From the NCBI GenBank assembly GCA_900095095.1, contig FMBT01000683.1:1-24528 (forward strand): a stretch of DNA of 24,528 bases, given 5' to 3'. How positions within the stretch are numbered: position 1 is the first letter of the stretch; each line of letters begins with the position of its first letter. Positions 11,296 through 21,400 of the stretch are shown here, in pieces. The notes under the pieces are model-generated. The model had not been told where the DNA came from and did not search any database. It saw only the letters and a list, made by a program, of their open reading frames with translations. The translations under genes and the position numbers were made by a program. Source of the stretch: Fragilariopsis cylindrus CCMP1102 (Eukaryota > Bacillariophyta > Bacillariophyceae > Bacillariales > Bacillariaceae).

Positions 11296-13689
11296 TTAGT
11301 TAATCTTATATGTAATGTGTATTTGTTCGATTCGTGGGCGTGGATAGTAGACATAAGAAACGTGGTTTTGTTTACTCACTATTCTTGGGTTTCTCTTCCA
11401 GGTGCCCATCGGACTTTGTTTTTTCTTATCGTTTACCCAAGTTCTGACTCTTCCTTGGAATTCCGGGTTAAGTTTGTCGAAACTGTTGGCATGGATGCGA
11501 TTGCATGCATCTGCACCGCAGTGACGTCCACATAGATCCAGCCATTGCATAGGCGTTTTCCCTCATGGAATTCCCCGCAAGAAGGTAATTTCTTGCTGGT
11601 TCCAGTGTACATGAGCCATCCCTTTTTCTCTTTCTCTATTACCTCGTTGGTCTTGACGGCACGATTAGGATTGTCCTTTACAGGCTTATCGTGCTTTGCG
11701 ACACCTTTGGGCTTTCCCGAAGCAGTGCGTCGCCCTTTTTCGCATCTTTCTGGTGTGTCGGTGTGCCAGAATAGTCCTGTTGTTTGGATAGTAAACTTCC
11801 TTCCTGATATTAGAGGAACCAGGAAAACGTCTCTGGGGCGTTGATGAAAGTGCTGACAGGTTCGACGCATCGTTGTGTCCAAACAAAGTGCATTTTTTCG
11901 CATACTGACTTGATGCGGTTGGCATGTGCACCAGGAATTTCAGCATCGTTCTTGACCATTCGGACAAGGCATCGTTGTTGGATGTAAATTTCTGGACACC
12001 TACCAACAGTATTTGTAACTCGCAGACCAAGTGATGGATAGTGTTCGAATAGGTACGGTATTCAAAGTTAACCAACCGGCCCCTTCGGAACTCTTGACGT
12101 ATGTGAGTAGGTTCTCAAATCCCTTGTAGATTAGCGATTCTTTTCCATTCTCGAACATAACACGGATAAACACATGAATGTTGCGATACAGGTGTAAAGA
12201 TGGAAACGATCGACCTGATAACCGTCGATGAAGAGATTGGTGGTCCGCTTAGTATGTTTCGTAATATCGCATTCCATCTGATCCTCCTCTTGGGCCGTTC
12301 GGTCAGATTGTAACATCTTCTGGAATGCTAGATTGTCCTCGTGGCAGGAAGAAAATTTAAAATGGTGATCTGAGCGTCGAAGTCCAAACGGTTGTGTGCA
12401 AGGGCTGTTCTCATAAATTGCATACTTTTCAATTTGACAACAAAGACGCGTTGAATTGGCGTTCGTTGAAGATCAAGTTGTCCGCTGCGATGTTTCCCCC
12501 TTCATCCGTCATGGCTACTGCTTCGGAGTGCATAGCGTTCTGGAAGCATTGTGCTGACGAGGTTTTGTTTTTATCAGCGAAGATACTTTTGCACGCTTCG
12601 GAAATTGTTCCTAGCACAAGAATTTCTTCCACCGAAACCGTTTGTCCCGGTAGATGCTCCAAAAAGTTTCAATTTCTCCTCAACGTTGTTGGAGAAACCT
12701 GTCTTTTTAGCATCATCCGATTTGCTACGCTTCGCGAGTGCGTCACCGATAATTTTTGAATATCCGGCGAGGTCAGTCGTGTAGTCTGATTCGGTTGGAC
12801 TGTTTCGGTAGACGCGCATTGTCCGACATCGAACAATGCTCGTCTTGTAACAACTTCCGCCTCGTCGAAGTGCTGACGATGGAAATCAGATGATGGCAAA
12901 ACGGCATTGGACATAGGACGTAAGTATCTTTCGAAATCATGTCTCCTGTAGCTTGAATGATCCTGTCGTAGTTGTTCTCTTCAGCATCAGCATCAGCGAC
13001 TGTTTCGTGGAACTGGTCGCGACCGAAAAGCATGTCGTTACCTGCCACTGAACCAGTTACTGGTACACCCTTGTTGATGGCTTGGAGGATCTTGACTGCC
13101 TTTAACCAGGCTAAGAAATATGGGGATATTCCACTTCGGAAGGTGGAAGATCTTCATCGACTTTATGGCCGAGGGGTAAAGGATGTCCATGAGGAATGGG
13201 AATAGCAATTGGTAAGATTACCAACTTCGGATCATCCTCGTTACCATCGAGGCCGATGTCCGCTAAAGTGACGAGAGAACCATCAGGTTTGATGAGCTCA
13301 TCGACGTCGACGTCATCGATCGTTCGGAACCCTCCCATGTTTACCATCTCTCTACTCATGATAGCGACGAAGTTGTTGAAAACTGTGTTGCCGTTGCGAA
13401 GGCGGACCATTGTTGTATCCATAATGCCGTCTCCAGCAATTGCTGCCATGTCATATCCCTCAGCTGGAATGACGCAGCGTAATACATCGAGCTTCATGTC
13501 CTCGTTGATGAACACGTATCGTAGATTTTCGTCAGGTTGGATGCGACCGATGTTCGAGGACGCATCTTTTCCAAGATTCAAGTGGTAATCTTTTACGTTG
13601 GTTCTTGGTGTTCGTAGTGGTAGTACAGAGTAGGTGTTGTAATTCTTGTTAAAGCAATTTAATCGTAAGACGTTGGTTTGGGAAGCCAT
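11296..13689 (-). CDS. Gag-like ORF of the retrotransposon, with frame breaks
   Basis: Position upstream of RT and a Cys/His-rich C-terminal motif suggest the nucleocapsid/capsid protein. The start chosen is ATG 13689 (MASQTNVLRLN); the same frame upstream begins only at GTG. The first frame runs to 13111. A CCCC run (minus strand; plus 13122-13125) is where it breaks, and the next frame resumes with YFLAWLKAVKIL and continues through FHETVADADAEENN. Further switches occur near 12910, 12820, 12660 and 12430. The tail holds a basic KPKGVAKHDKPVKDN stretch, then CxEFHEGKRLC and GRHCGADACNRIH, a CCCH-like knuckle (about 11590-11490). The end is uncertain: one frame stops at 11372, another at 11296. 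The gag label is by position and motif, not by recognised homology. Confidence 0.65.
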
Positions 13690-14838
13690 GATGTTTGATT
13701 TGCGTTTGTAAGTTCTCGTCAAGCGTATTGTGAGCACCTGATCTGATTATTGTGTTACGTTGTGGTTTTGTGAAGAGACGATTCGTAGGTAATGAATCGT
13801 TGTTTTCTCCTGTGAAAAGACGGTTCTTGTGCAGTTAATCGTTGTTTATCCATATATCTATCAGTATATATTGGTTAGACATCGACATTGACGTCGGAGT
13901 CGACGTCGGAGTCGACATAGACATCGATATTTACTATCGGTTTTGATTGCTGCGATTTGGCTGAATGTCTTTGAAAGAGGCATTAGGTCAGTTGTATCAG
14001 CATCGGTTCTTCTACGATCGCGAACTTTGTCCGATGCAGTCTTCGTTTGAAGAGCGCGATCGATCATCGAGTTGTTGTTTAAGGATGTAATCATGGTTGT
14101 TGAAGGAATTCCTCATTATGTTTGATTATATATATATATATATGATTCGGCAATTATGAATAAAGTCACTTTTGTCGAATTTTGTATCGGAATAGTAGTC
14201 GTGGTGACATGTGGTTCATCTTATATGTTTGGTGAATATTGTTACACTTAGTGAATGTGACTTTCACGAATACTATGTACCTAAGCATTCCATTTGTTTG
14301 TGCTTGGTTCCAATTGCCTCGACTAGTCACTTCAACTCGGAAAGGAGAACATGTACTCCCCTGAAAGCCAATGTTGGACTGTTCGTTAAGTAATTTTTGA
14401 AAGTTGAGTCAAGGTTCGCAGTCGAAGCATCAGTCACGAATCGCCACAGAGGATTCGTGAATTAGTTTTGCTAATAAACGATTCGTGGATTAGTTTCGCT
14501 AATGAAAAACTGTCGATTGCGATGGTGAAGATTGATCCTTGTAAGGAGTCCTCAGATTTGGTTTTGTGAATCGCTAAGCGAAACGTCGTGAGACGGTAGT
14601 CGTGAGACAGGGTGTCGTGAGACGGTAGTCGTGAGACAGGGTGTCGTGAGACGGTAGTCGTGAGACAAGAATATGGTGTAAATCGCATGTCTGATTATGG
14701 TAATACAGATATTTGTTACGATTATTGAGTTTTGTGTCATCTTTGTATTTGGACGTTAGTTGTTGTTTCGTGTTCGGTAGAACAGAAACAGTTGATATGT
14801 TGTCAACGAATTGGTTGTGAAACCTGTTTGTTACTGTT
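13690..14838 (-). other. Element 5' leader with short repeats
   Basis: About 1.15 kb between A1 and the gag-like start has no convincing gene; a small frame at 14094-13861 has no recognisable content. Repeats include three 29-bp units (14585-14671), a duplicated gattcgtg...attagtttYgctaat unit (about 14451-14507), a TA run near 14129-14142 and gtcggagtcgac units near 13891-13915. Confidence 0.6.
14585..14666. repeat. 29-bp tandem repeat with nested 10-mer
   Basis: The 10-mer gtcgtgagac occurs six times at 14585, 14599, 14614, 14628, 14643 and 14657, alternating 14- and 15-bp spacing. This makes three 29-bp units in the retrotransposon leader. Confidence 0.93.
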
Positions 14839-15169
14839 AAAGAAAAATCCCATGGTGAGATCCTGTTAGCTAGATTAGCTTGATAGGAATCGCAACCCAT
14901 GGAAACAGACATCAGAAGAAACAATGGAACGAGTGAGTTTACGTTCCGTCGTCTGATTTCCCTATCCTTCCTCTCTTGGCGATTCTGCTTTGCCGGATCG
15001 TCATATCCTGTACCTTAAGGGTACTGCCTTACTCTACCTACGAATCTTATCTACGTATCCTACTAGTATGCTTCGTTGGTAACGGCGCGAATCTTCAAGC
15101 GTGGTTCGGGGTAAACGGACGGACTGTGATTGTCCTTCCGTTGCCTGTTGCCTGGAGTCTTGCACTGGA
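14839..15169 (-). repeat. Split direct repeat A1 (5' terminal copy)
   Basis: This 331-bp copy at the element's 5' end matches 4761-5091 base for base by eye at a constant offset of 10,078. Homology starts and stops abruptly at both edges. As the leftmost repeat in transcript orientation it should contain or adjoin the promoter and part of the leader. Confidence 0.93.
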
Positions 15170-15223
15170 AGATCGATAGATAGTACCATACACTGTACCA
15201 AAAAGGAACACGATACGAGGACG

Positions 15224-15795
15224 ATGTCATCAACAAATGATAGTAATCCACTGTCACCATCATTACCACTACCACCACCGCCACAGAAGGATGATACAGC
15301 CCTGACGGACTGGTACGTTTGTCTTTTTCTCGACAACGTTAATAAATCGTCGTCCCACACGGTAATATGAATTGAGAATTGAGTATGACTTTTCTTCGTT
15401 TTTGCTTTGATTTATGATATATAAGATTACCGTACTCACAAAATTTCTATATAAATGTACTCTTATCTTGAATGAAATGGATATATCTCGTAACTTCCAT
15501 TCCCCGTACGATACGAATTCACTAACTAACTAATAGTTTGTTATCACAATATCGATTAACTGCATCCGGTATTGGTTTAGGAACAGCATATTCATTAAAA
15601 TATAAAAAGGGATTAATACCTATGATAGCAGCTGGTGCGATTGGTTCAACATGTGATTTAGTTTATGGATACTTCATAGAATGTGCGCAATTTACAAATA
15701 ATACAAATAATAATAATAATAATGATACTGATACTGATAATGGTACACCGAATATAAATTCCAATTCAAAATCAAATGAAAAATACTTTAAGTAA
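15224..15795 (+). CDS. Small glycine-rich membrane protein, two exons, 115 aa
   Basis: Exon 1 (15224-15312) starts at ATG and encodes a Ser/Pro-rich N-terminus (MSSTNDSNPLSPSLPLPPPP). The intron (15313-15536) has GTACGT and a branch-like CTAAC run before TAG, and it splits a Cys codon. Exon 2 (15537-15795) encodes RLTASGIGLGTAYSLKYKK, then GLIPMIAAGAIGSTCDL, two hydrophobic Gly/Ala-rich segments joined by a basic turn, a hairpin resembling small mitochondrial inner-membrane proteins such as MIC10 in style only. The C-terminus is low complexity (Asn/Asp/Thr repeats). I do not recognise the family. The retrotransposon ends 54 bp upstream of the start codon, so the leader and promoter have probably been altered. 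It converges on the TAM41 gene. Confidence 0.72.
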
Positions 15796-15908
15796 TAATG
15801 ATACGAATGAAATATCAAATGAAAATCAAATGTAAATGTAAATCAAATGAAAATGATATCGTATTACAAAAAAGCAACAGTAGATACTGATACATACTGT
15901 AATTGGAA

Positions 15909-16645
15909 ACGACGACGACGACGATGACGACAACAGCTAAACACAACAACAGCTAAAGCAATAACGTGACGTGATGAGTGACGATAGAGTCCAACACTAT
16001 CAATATCAATATCAACACAACATCTGGTGTAGATAGCTTTGGCGACGGTGAACAACAAGCGATAACGATAAAAGAGAGAAATAAACATATTTATGATAAA
16101 AGATGGATGGAAACTCTACGTTTTAATTTGATTTAATTTAGTTCAATTTTGTTCTATTTTTATTTTATTTTAGTAGTAGCATTTTATTTTCGAAAAGATG
16201 AAGATAACAATATAATGATGATGATGATGACAATCAATCTTATCAATCTTATATATCCTCCTCCTCTACCAAAACGACCACGACGACGACGACGATGACG
16301 ACAACAGCTAAAACACAACAACAGCTAAAGCAATAACGTGACGTGATGAGTGCGATAGAGTCCAACACTATCAATATCAATACAACACAACATCTAGTGT
16401 CGATAGCTTTGGCGACGGTGAACGACAAGCGATAATGATAAAAGAGGAAATAAACATATTTATGATAAAAATGGATGGAAACACTACGTTTTAATTTGAT
16501 TTAATTTAGTTCAATTTTGTTCTATTTTTATTTTATTTTAGTAGTAGCATTTTATTTTCGAAAAGATGAAGATAACAGTATATGATGATGATGATGATAA
16601 CAACATCTTATCTCTTATCTATCCTCCTCCTCTACCAAAACGACC
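15909..16645. repeat. Tandem duplication, ~366-371-bp unit, two diverged copies
   Basis: Copy 1 (about 15909-16279) and copy 2 (about 16280-16645) share gacgatgacgacaacagc, aataacgtgacgtgatgag, tttggcgacggtgaac and cctcctcctctacc in the same order. They differ by single substitutions and one-base indels, shifting the offset from 371 to 366. The unit carries the last codons of TAM41 (minus strand GRFGRGGG) and its 3' flank; in copy 1 the stop codon position is changed. Confidence 0.88.
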
Positions 16646-17892
16646 CTTTGATAGTTTAGCTTTAGCATATTGTATAGATTTACGTAATCCTAATGTAAAA
16701 ATTCCTTTAAAGGATTGATTCCGAGCAGCGGGTGCTACAATACCCGCTAACGTTGTTGCTAATACTTGTACTTGTACATCGCGATCTACTTTTTTGTGTA
16801 ATAAGTTATTGTGTTTGTTTTTGTTGTGATTATTCATACGTTGTTGTAACGATTGTGGTAATTGTTGTTGTAGATATGATATCGTAGATGGATCATTGGA
16901 ATCCCATTCGAGACCACCATCTTTTTTTATCGATATTAATCCCATTTTTTGAAAGAATCCTGTAATATTGGTTGATACAATGAATTGAATCGTTGTATTT
17001 GTCCAGGTCCTTGTACTAATTTATCAATTTTTATGGATCTTCTCCACCAACTTTCATACGAAAATCACCAGTATAACTCAAAGAAGATATTTGTTTATAA
17101 AATGATGACCAAGATAATGATGTGTTGTTTGACGACGGCGACGATGATATGATGATGACGAGGATGATAGTAATAGTGCTGCAGCCGTAGCTGATTTAAA
17201 TTTTTCATTTGTGCTACCATTAATTCGTTTATCATCATCTGGAATAATAATCGGTAAAGTAGGTTTGTGTAACCGTCCTGCTAAGTATAATGAATCCCAT
17301 TCCGTTAAATCCTGTATCAAATCTTCTTATCGACGACTCCATATTTCATTTTTGGAAGATGATGATGATTATCATTATTATCATTGTCATCAACGACATG
17401 AAATAGACATTCGCATCGGGAAGTAATAGGTGCGAGGATAATGGAAATAATCCCTTCGTTGGATATTCGTTACAAGATTAGGTCCACCATAACGTAACCA
17501 TGGTGCGTAATGATTAGGAAATATTTTCAAATTTTCTTCATGAAATTTATATGTATCATCAACGACTAAAATTAGATCTAACATTCCCCTACCAGCGTTA
17601 CTACTACCACCACTACCACCACACCACCACAATTGTCTTTATTCTTACTGTCTTTACTATTATTATTATTATTCGATGCCATTGTTGCAGTTGTCGTTGT
17701 TGTTGTATTTTTTAAGGTTTGAGTAAACACACCCGACCCGTACCCAAAACTATACACTAAGTTATTTTGAGGGAATTTGGAAAGAATTTCGTCACGGATC
17801 ATACGTTTCGATGCCAATTGACCATCACTATCGTCATCACGAATCTTGTCGGCGGAATCGCCATTATTCGTTGTTGTTGTAGTCGTCGTCAT
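16619..17892 (-). CDS. TAM41: TAM41: mitochondrial phosphatidate cytidylyltransferase (CDP-DAG synthase), with frame breaks
   Basis: TAM41 makes CDP-diacylglycerol from phosphatidate and CTP on the matrix side of the mitochondrial inner membrane, the first step to cardiolipin. The ATG at 17892 opens a Thr-rich N-terminus, then the nucleotidyltransferase motif FGYGSGVF, an Asn/Thr-rich insert, MLDLILVVDD (catalytic acidic pair), FHEENLKIFPNHYAPWLRYGG, KYGVV, DLTEWDSLYLAGRLHKP, SYTGDFRMKVGGEDP and a C-terminus with SFKGIFTLGLRKSIQYAKAKL. All family blocks are present in order, so the gene is probably functional. Frame changes are needed in the CCA-repeat near 17600-17635, at about 17330, between about 17110 and 17160, near 17041 and near 16960. 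Several fit loss of one base. Low-complexity inserts are unusual compared with the yeast and human proteins. It converges on the small gene at 15224. Confidence 0.9.
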
Positions 17893-18404
17893 TGTTGTCA
17901 ATGATATTATTGCTTACGTCAACAACACCCACAAAAGCGTTCAAATCTTTTGTTGTTAGGTTTTATTTTAGTGCTACGCCCTTCACTGCAATTAATTGTA
18001 CTATGCTCTGTTCTGCTCTTGTCTTTCTATCGCACTTTTCATCGTCGCATCATCTTGAAAACGCCACAACCACACTAAGGCCAATCAAATAATGTGATAT
18101 GGAGCTGTGCAATTATGGTTTGTGGTTTAATAGAAAGTCTCAAAACATCACGAGTCCCCCCAAATTCGAAAATAATAGAAGAAAAAGGGGGCAAAAAGTT
18201 TCATCGGACACGTTTAGCTTCCTATCTATTATAAGTAGTATTATGTAACTATATTTTATCATATATATTTTTTTTTATATTATTCTTGTTATTCTCATTA
18301 TTCTCGTTACATATATTCTATTATTATTATTATTCTTATTATTCTTATTACTTATTCTTCGCAAGATTATTTGGATTTTCTCTCTCTCATTGATCATTCT
18401 TCTA
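17893..18404. other. Intergenic region between cyclase and TAM41 genes
   Basis: About 510 bp with no gene seen. The part nearest 17893 should hold the TAM41 promoter and leader. From 18230 it is very AT-rich with TTA/TTC microsatellite runs (18317-18360), probably the 3' flank of the cyclase-phosphodiesterase gene. Confidence 0.6.
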
Positions 18405-21400
18405 TCAATGTTGTATTTGTGTTGTTTTGGCAGTAGCGAGCGGCGTAACCTTTGACATTTCCTCTCCCTTCATATTCCATTCTGAGCGGTTGGCTTCTGC
18501 ATAGTCCAGGAATTCATCACATGATACACCAAACACATTACATTCCTTTAGTTTCTTAGCAAGCGGAATCACATAATGGTCAAAGAAGCCAAGCTCTCCA
18601 CTGTACCAAAAAGTAAGTGGATCTTTACCCAATCGGCCGCTACTGTATGCCTCGTTCATTTCGTGGAACAATCGTTCATTCTGTTTTCGAATCGAAAGGT
18701 ATAAATAAGTGTGAGCAAGATGTAAGCCAAATGGTAGGTGAAGGATGGCACAAAGTGAATTTTCAGAGTAGACTAACTTACCCATTTGACGTAAACGTGC
18801 CAATGCTGCATTGTATGTGCAACGTCACTTGCCTGGATCAAATGCTCCAGAACAATCATTACCTTGAGGGAGTTGACATCTTCGAAACCATCCTCGCCTA
18901 CCCTACTAAGGACGGCAATACTTGATTTGGACCCGAAGACGTGGTCCCATCTTTCGTTTCTACTTTTTCTGAGATCGCCATCAAATAAATCTGTAGCAGA
19001 ACGGCATTTATCACAAGTTTTTTCAAGCGATCTTTTTCTTCCTCGGTCTGGCAAAGACATTCGACGAGGTCTTTGTATTGGGGCTGCATAAGAGTATTCC
19101 AGGCCAGATAGAATTGTTTTCAGCTGGAGACTTGTCGTCATACAGGACTGCTACTCGATCTTTTTCTTTCACAAGTTGGCCGTTTGAAACACCCGTGTGG
19201 TCAACGTCGTGAATAAGAGCCGAGAAAACCACAGCAAATTGGGCGAGTCGATCGCTCGTGATATCGTTCTGGTATCTATCCACTGATCGTTTATCTTTCG
19301 ATGTTTCCATGACACGGGATAACATTTTTTCCATACTAAGAGTAACATGTGATGCATGCTCATAATTGTGGAAAGGATTATCTCGATACATGGAAGCAAT
19401 CTCTTCGACGTAATCATGAAGTTGGTCGGCTACCGCTGGGCTCAATTCAACATCATGCTTGACTCCGTCATCATCCAAATGACTATTGCGATCGCTTAGA
19501 ATTGCCTTGACACGACGGACAAGCACTTCAGTATTCCAAGAGACTAACCGTTGATTTTTGTTCACCAATAATGGCATTATTACTGGTTTCTTCGCCCTTG
19601 CGTGACTGTCATCTGTACTAGCACCAGAGGTACTGGTGTTGGTACCAAAGGTTTTCTTGAAGAAGTAAGTTTCCTGCCAACCTTTACCTTTAACATCGAC
19701 TTGTTCTGAACGCTTTTCAATCCACTTTCCCTTTCCTGCAGCAATGAGCTTCTGAGCCGTTGCTTCTGACATTTGGATTCTATCCTTTAAACCAGTGCTT
19801 TCCATCCTACTTGCTTGGTTCACTGTATCCCCAAATAGTTGAAAGCGAGCATTCTGACCACGCAACGGGAGAAATGAAAGGTGAGGAAACAATGATTGGG
19901 GTGGAGCTTGGTGCGTTTATAATGTTAGGAGGAGACTTTTTCGATTGCCGTATCTTACCTGACCACGCAAAACTCCACCCGTTACTGGTCCTGAGTGCAT
20001 ACCAATTCTGTACAATTGCATAAGAGAGAAATGTAAAGTGAGGAAACAATAATTGGGATATGTTATGGTTGGAGGAGAATTTTTCGAGTGCCGTATCTTA
20101 CCTAAACGAAAGTTCTGCGGTATCAGGGCCAAGCGCTACCTCAAGTTGCTGGCTAAGAGATGCCATTCTTAGTTGACAGTCTCGTGCAAAACGTGTCATG
20201 GCTACAGCATGATCCTCTCGGCTCTGGAAATGACAGAACGAAAACAAGTTCATTCTTTTTGGTAAGACAACAATTATTTGAATACTCGAATAAGATAAAG
20301 TTAATAATAATTGTTGGCCAACGTTGTAATTTACCTGGTAGACCACATACTGCAACGTAACAATCGCCTACAGTTTCAACCTTAAAAACCCCTCGCCTTA
20401 ATGCAATCTGATCCATCGCTCCGTAAACCGTCTCTAACAGTTGAAAGACTTGCTCTGGCTCACGTGAGCTACTCCATGCTGTGAAGCCCGCAATGTCAGC
20501 GAAAAGAACAGTGGTTTGGGGAAAAAAGTTGCTATAACACCCCCTGGGTTTGATGTTCCATGGGTTCCATCATGGACACCTTTGAGTACTTGATCTTGGA
20601 TTCCAGAAGGAAAAAGAGATGCGACGACCTGAAGCGCTGCAGTCTTTGTACTTTCTCTCTTTGTGACCAAACGTTCATAGATCAAAAAGCAAATCGTGGT
20701 TACAACGAATGCGCATGCTACAATACTTGTATAAATTCTGGATGTAAGCAAGCGACAAAGGAAGGGAAGAGATTAAATAGTTGAGACAATAGAGAAGAAA
20801 AATCGTCAAAATCACGACCGATACACTGTAGAACTTACAATGGTTTCCTGGTGTGAAGGGATTCTACGAAAGCCGGAGAGGGTAGATATGAAGGTCATGA
20901 GTGCAAAGGTCTTCTGAGGTATTATTATATAGCTCCATAGGAATCATCGCTTCGTATTCTTCCATCCCTTCATGTAGGTCGTGAAATCCAATAAATGTAG
21001 CTTCAGGACCATTTAACAAGAACGTTAAGTTTGCTGTACAGGCACTTGATCCAGTAAGGACCACATAGATACCATCCGCTTTCGGTGGAAGAATATTCTC
21101 GAAGAGATGTCTGTAAGACGTAAGGCCCATGATCAATCCGATTGGTTCCGATTCGGTACTGGATAAATTAGCATACACTGGTTCCATTAGGAACGCATGT
21201 GGTTCTTCTTTTTTCCTTCCTCTTCGGGACTGTACATCCAACCGAAAAGGTCTCCTATCATAGTTGCAGACGACATCACAGTTTGGTTTGTTTCTCGCAT
21301 GTTCTTATACAACTTAGCGACACGATAATCGGACAGCATATCCGAGTTAACAGTGTTTGCATTTGCAGGACTACTCTGCCAGAATGGAGCAAGAAGCTGA

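Larger units (their letters stand above)
4488..15169 (-). mobile_element. Tyrosine-recombinase retrotransposon with split direct repeats (DIRS order, PAT/Ngaro-like)
   Basis: The element reads on the minus strand from 15169 to 4488 (10,682 bp). Its repeats are ordered A1 (15169-14839), internal region, B1 (5344-5092), A2 (5091-4761), a 20-bp spacer, and B2 (4740-4488). This A1...B1A2B2 arrangement is the split-direct-repeat signature known from PAT, Ngaro and kangaroo elements. The interior encodes, in order, a gag-like protein, reverse transcriptase-RNase H and a tyrosine recombinase; no DDE integrase or aspartic protease motif was seen. Flanks (cctaag on the left, agatcg on the right) share at most 2 bp, fitting recombinase integration without target-site duplication. 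Repeat pairs are identical by eye, implying recent insertion. Many frame breaks occur inside, see the window-wide indel finding. A pair of LTR elements in tandem is an alternative reading of the repeats alone, but the recombinase makes it unlikely. Confidence 0.88.

Noticed and set aside
13861..14094. Small Arg-rich frame in the element leader as a separate gene
   Set aside because: Its composition follows the gtcgac-rich repeat sequence, and no motif or flanking support was found.
14585..14666. CRISPR-like array
   Set aside because: Units are contiguous 29-bp tandem repeats without unique spacers, in a eukaryotic retrotransposon.
17892..18092. Plus-strand hydrophobic frame beginning at the TAM41 start codon
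   Set aside because: It is antisense to the TAM41 leader and has no domain, homologous motif or splice context.
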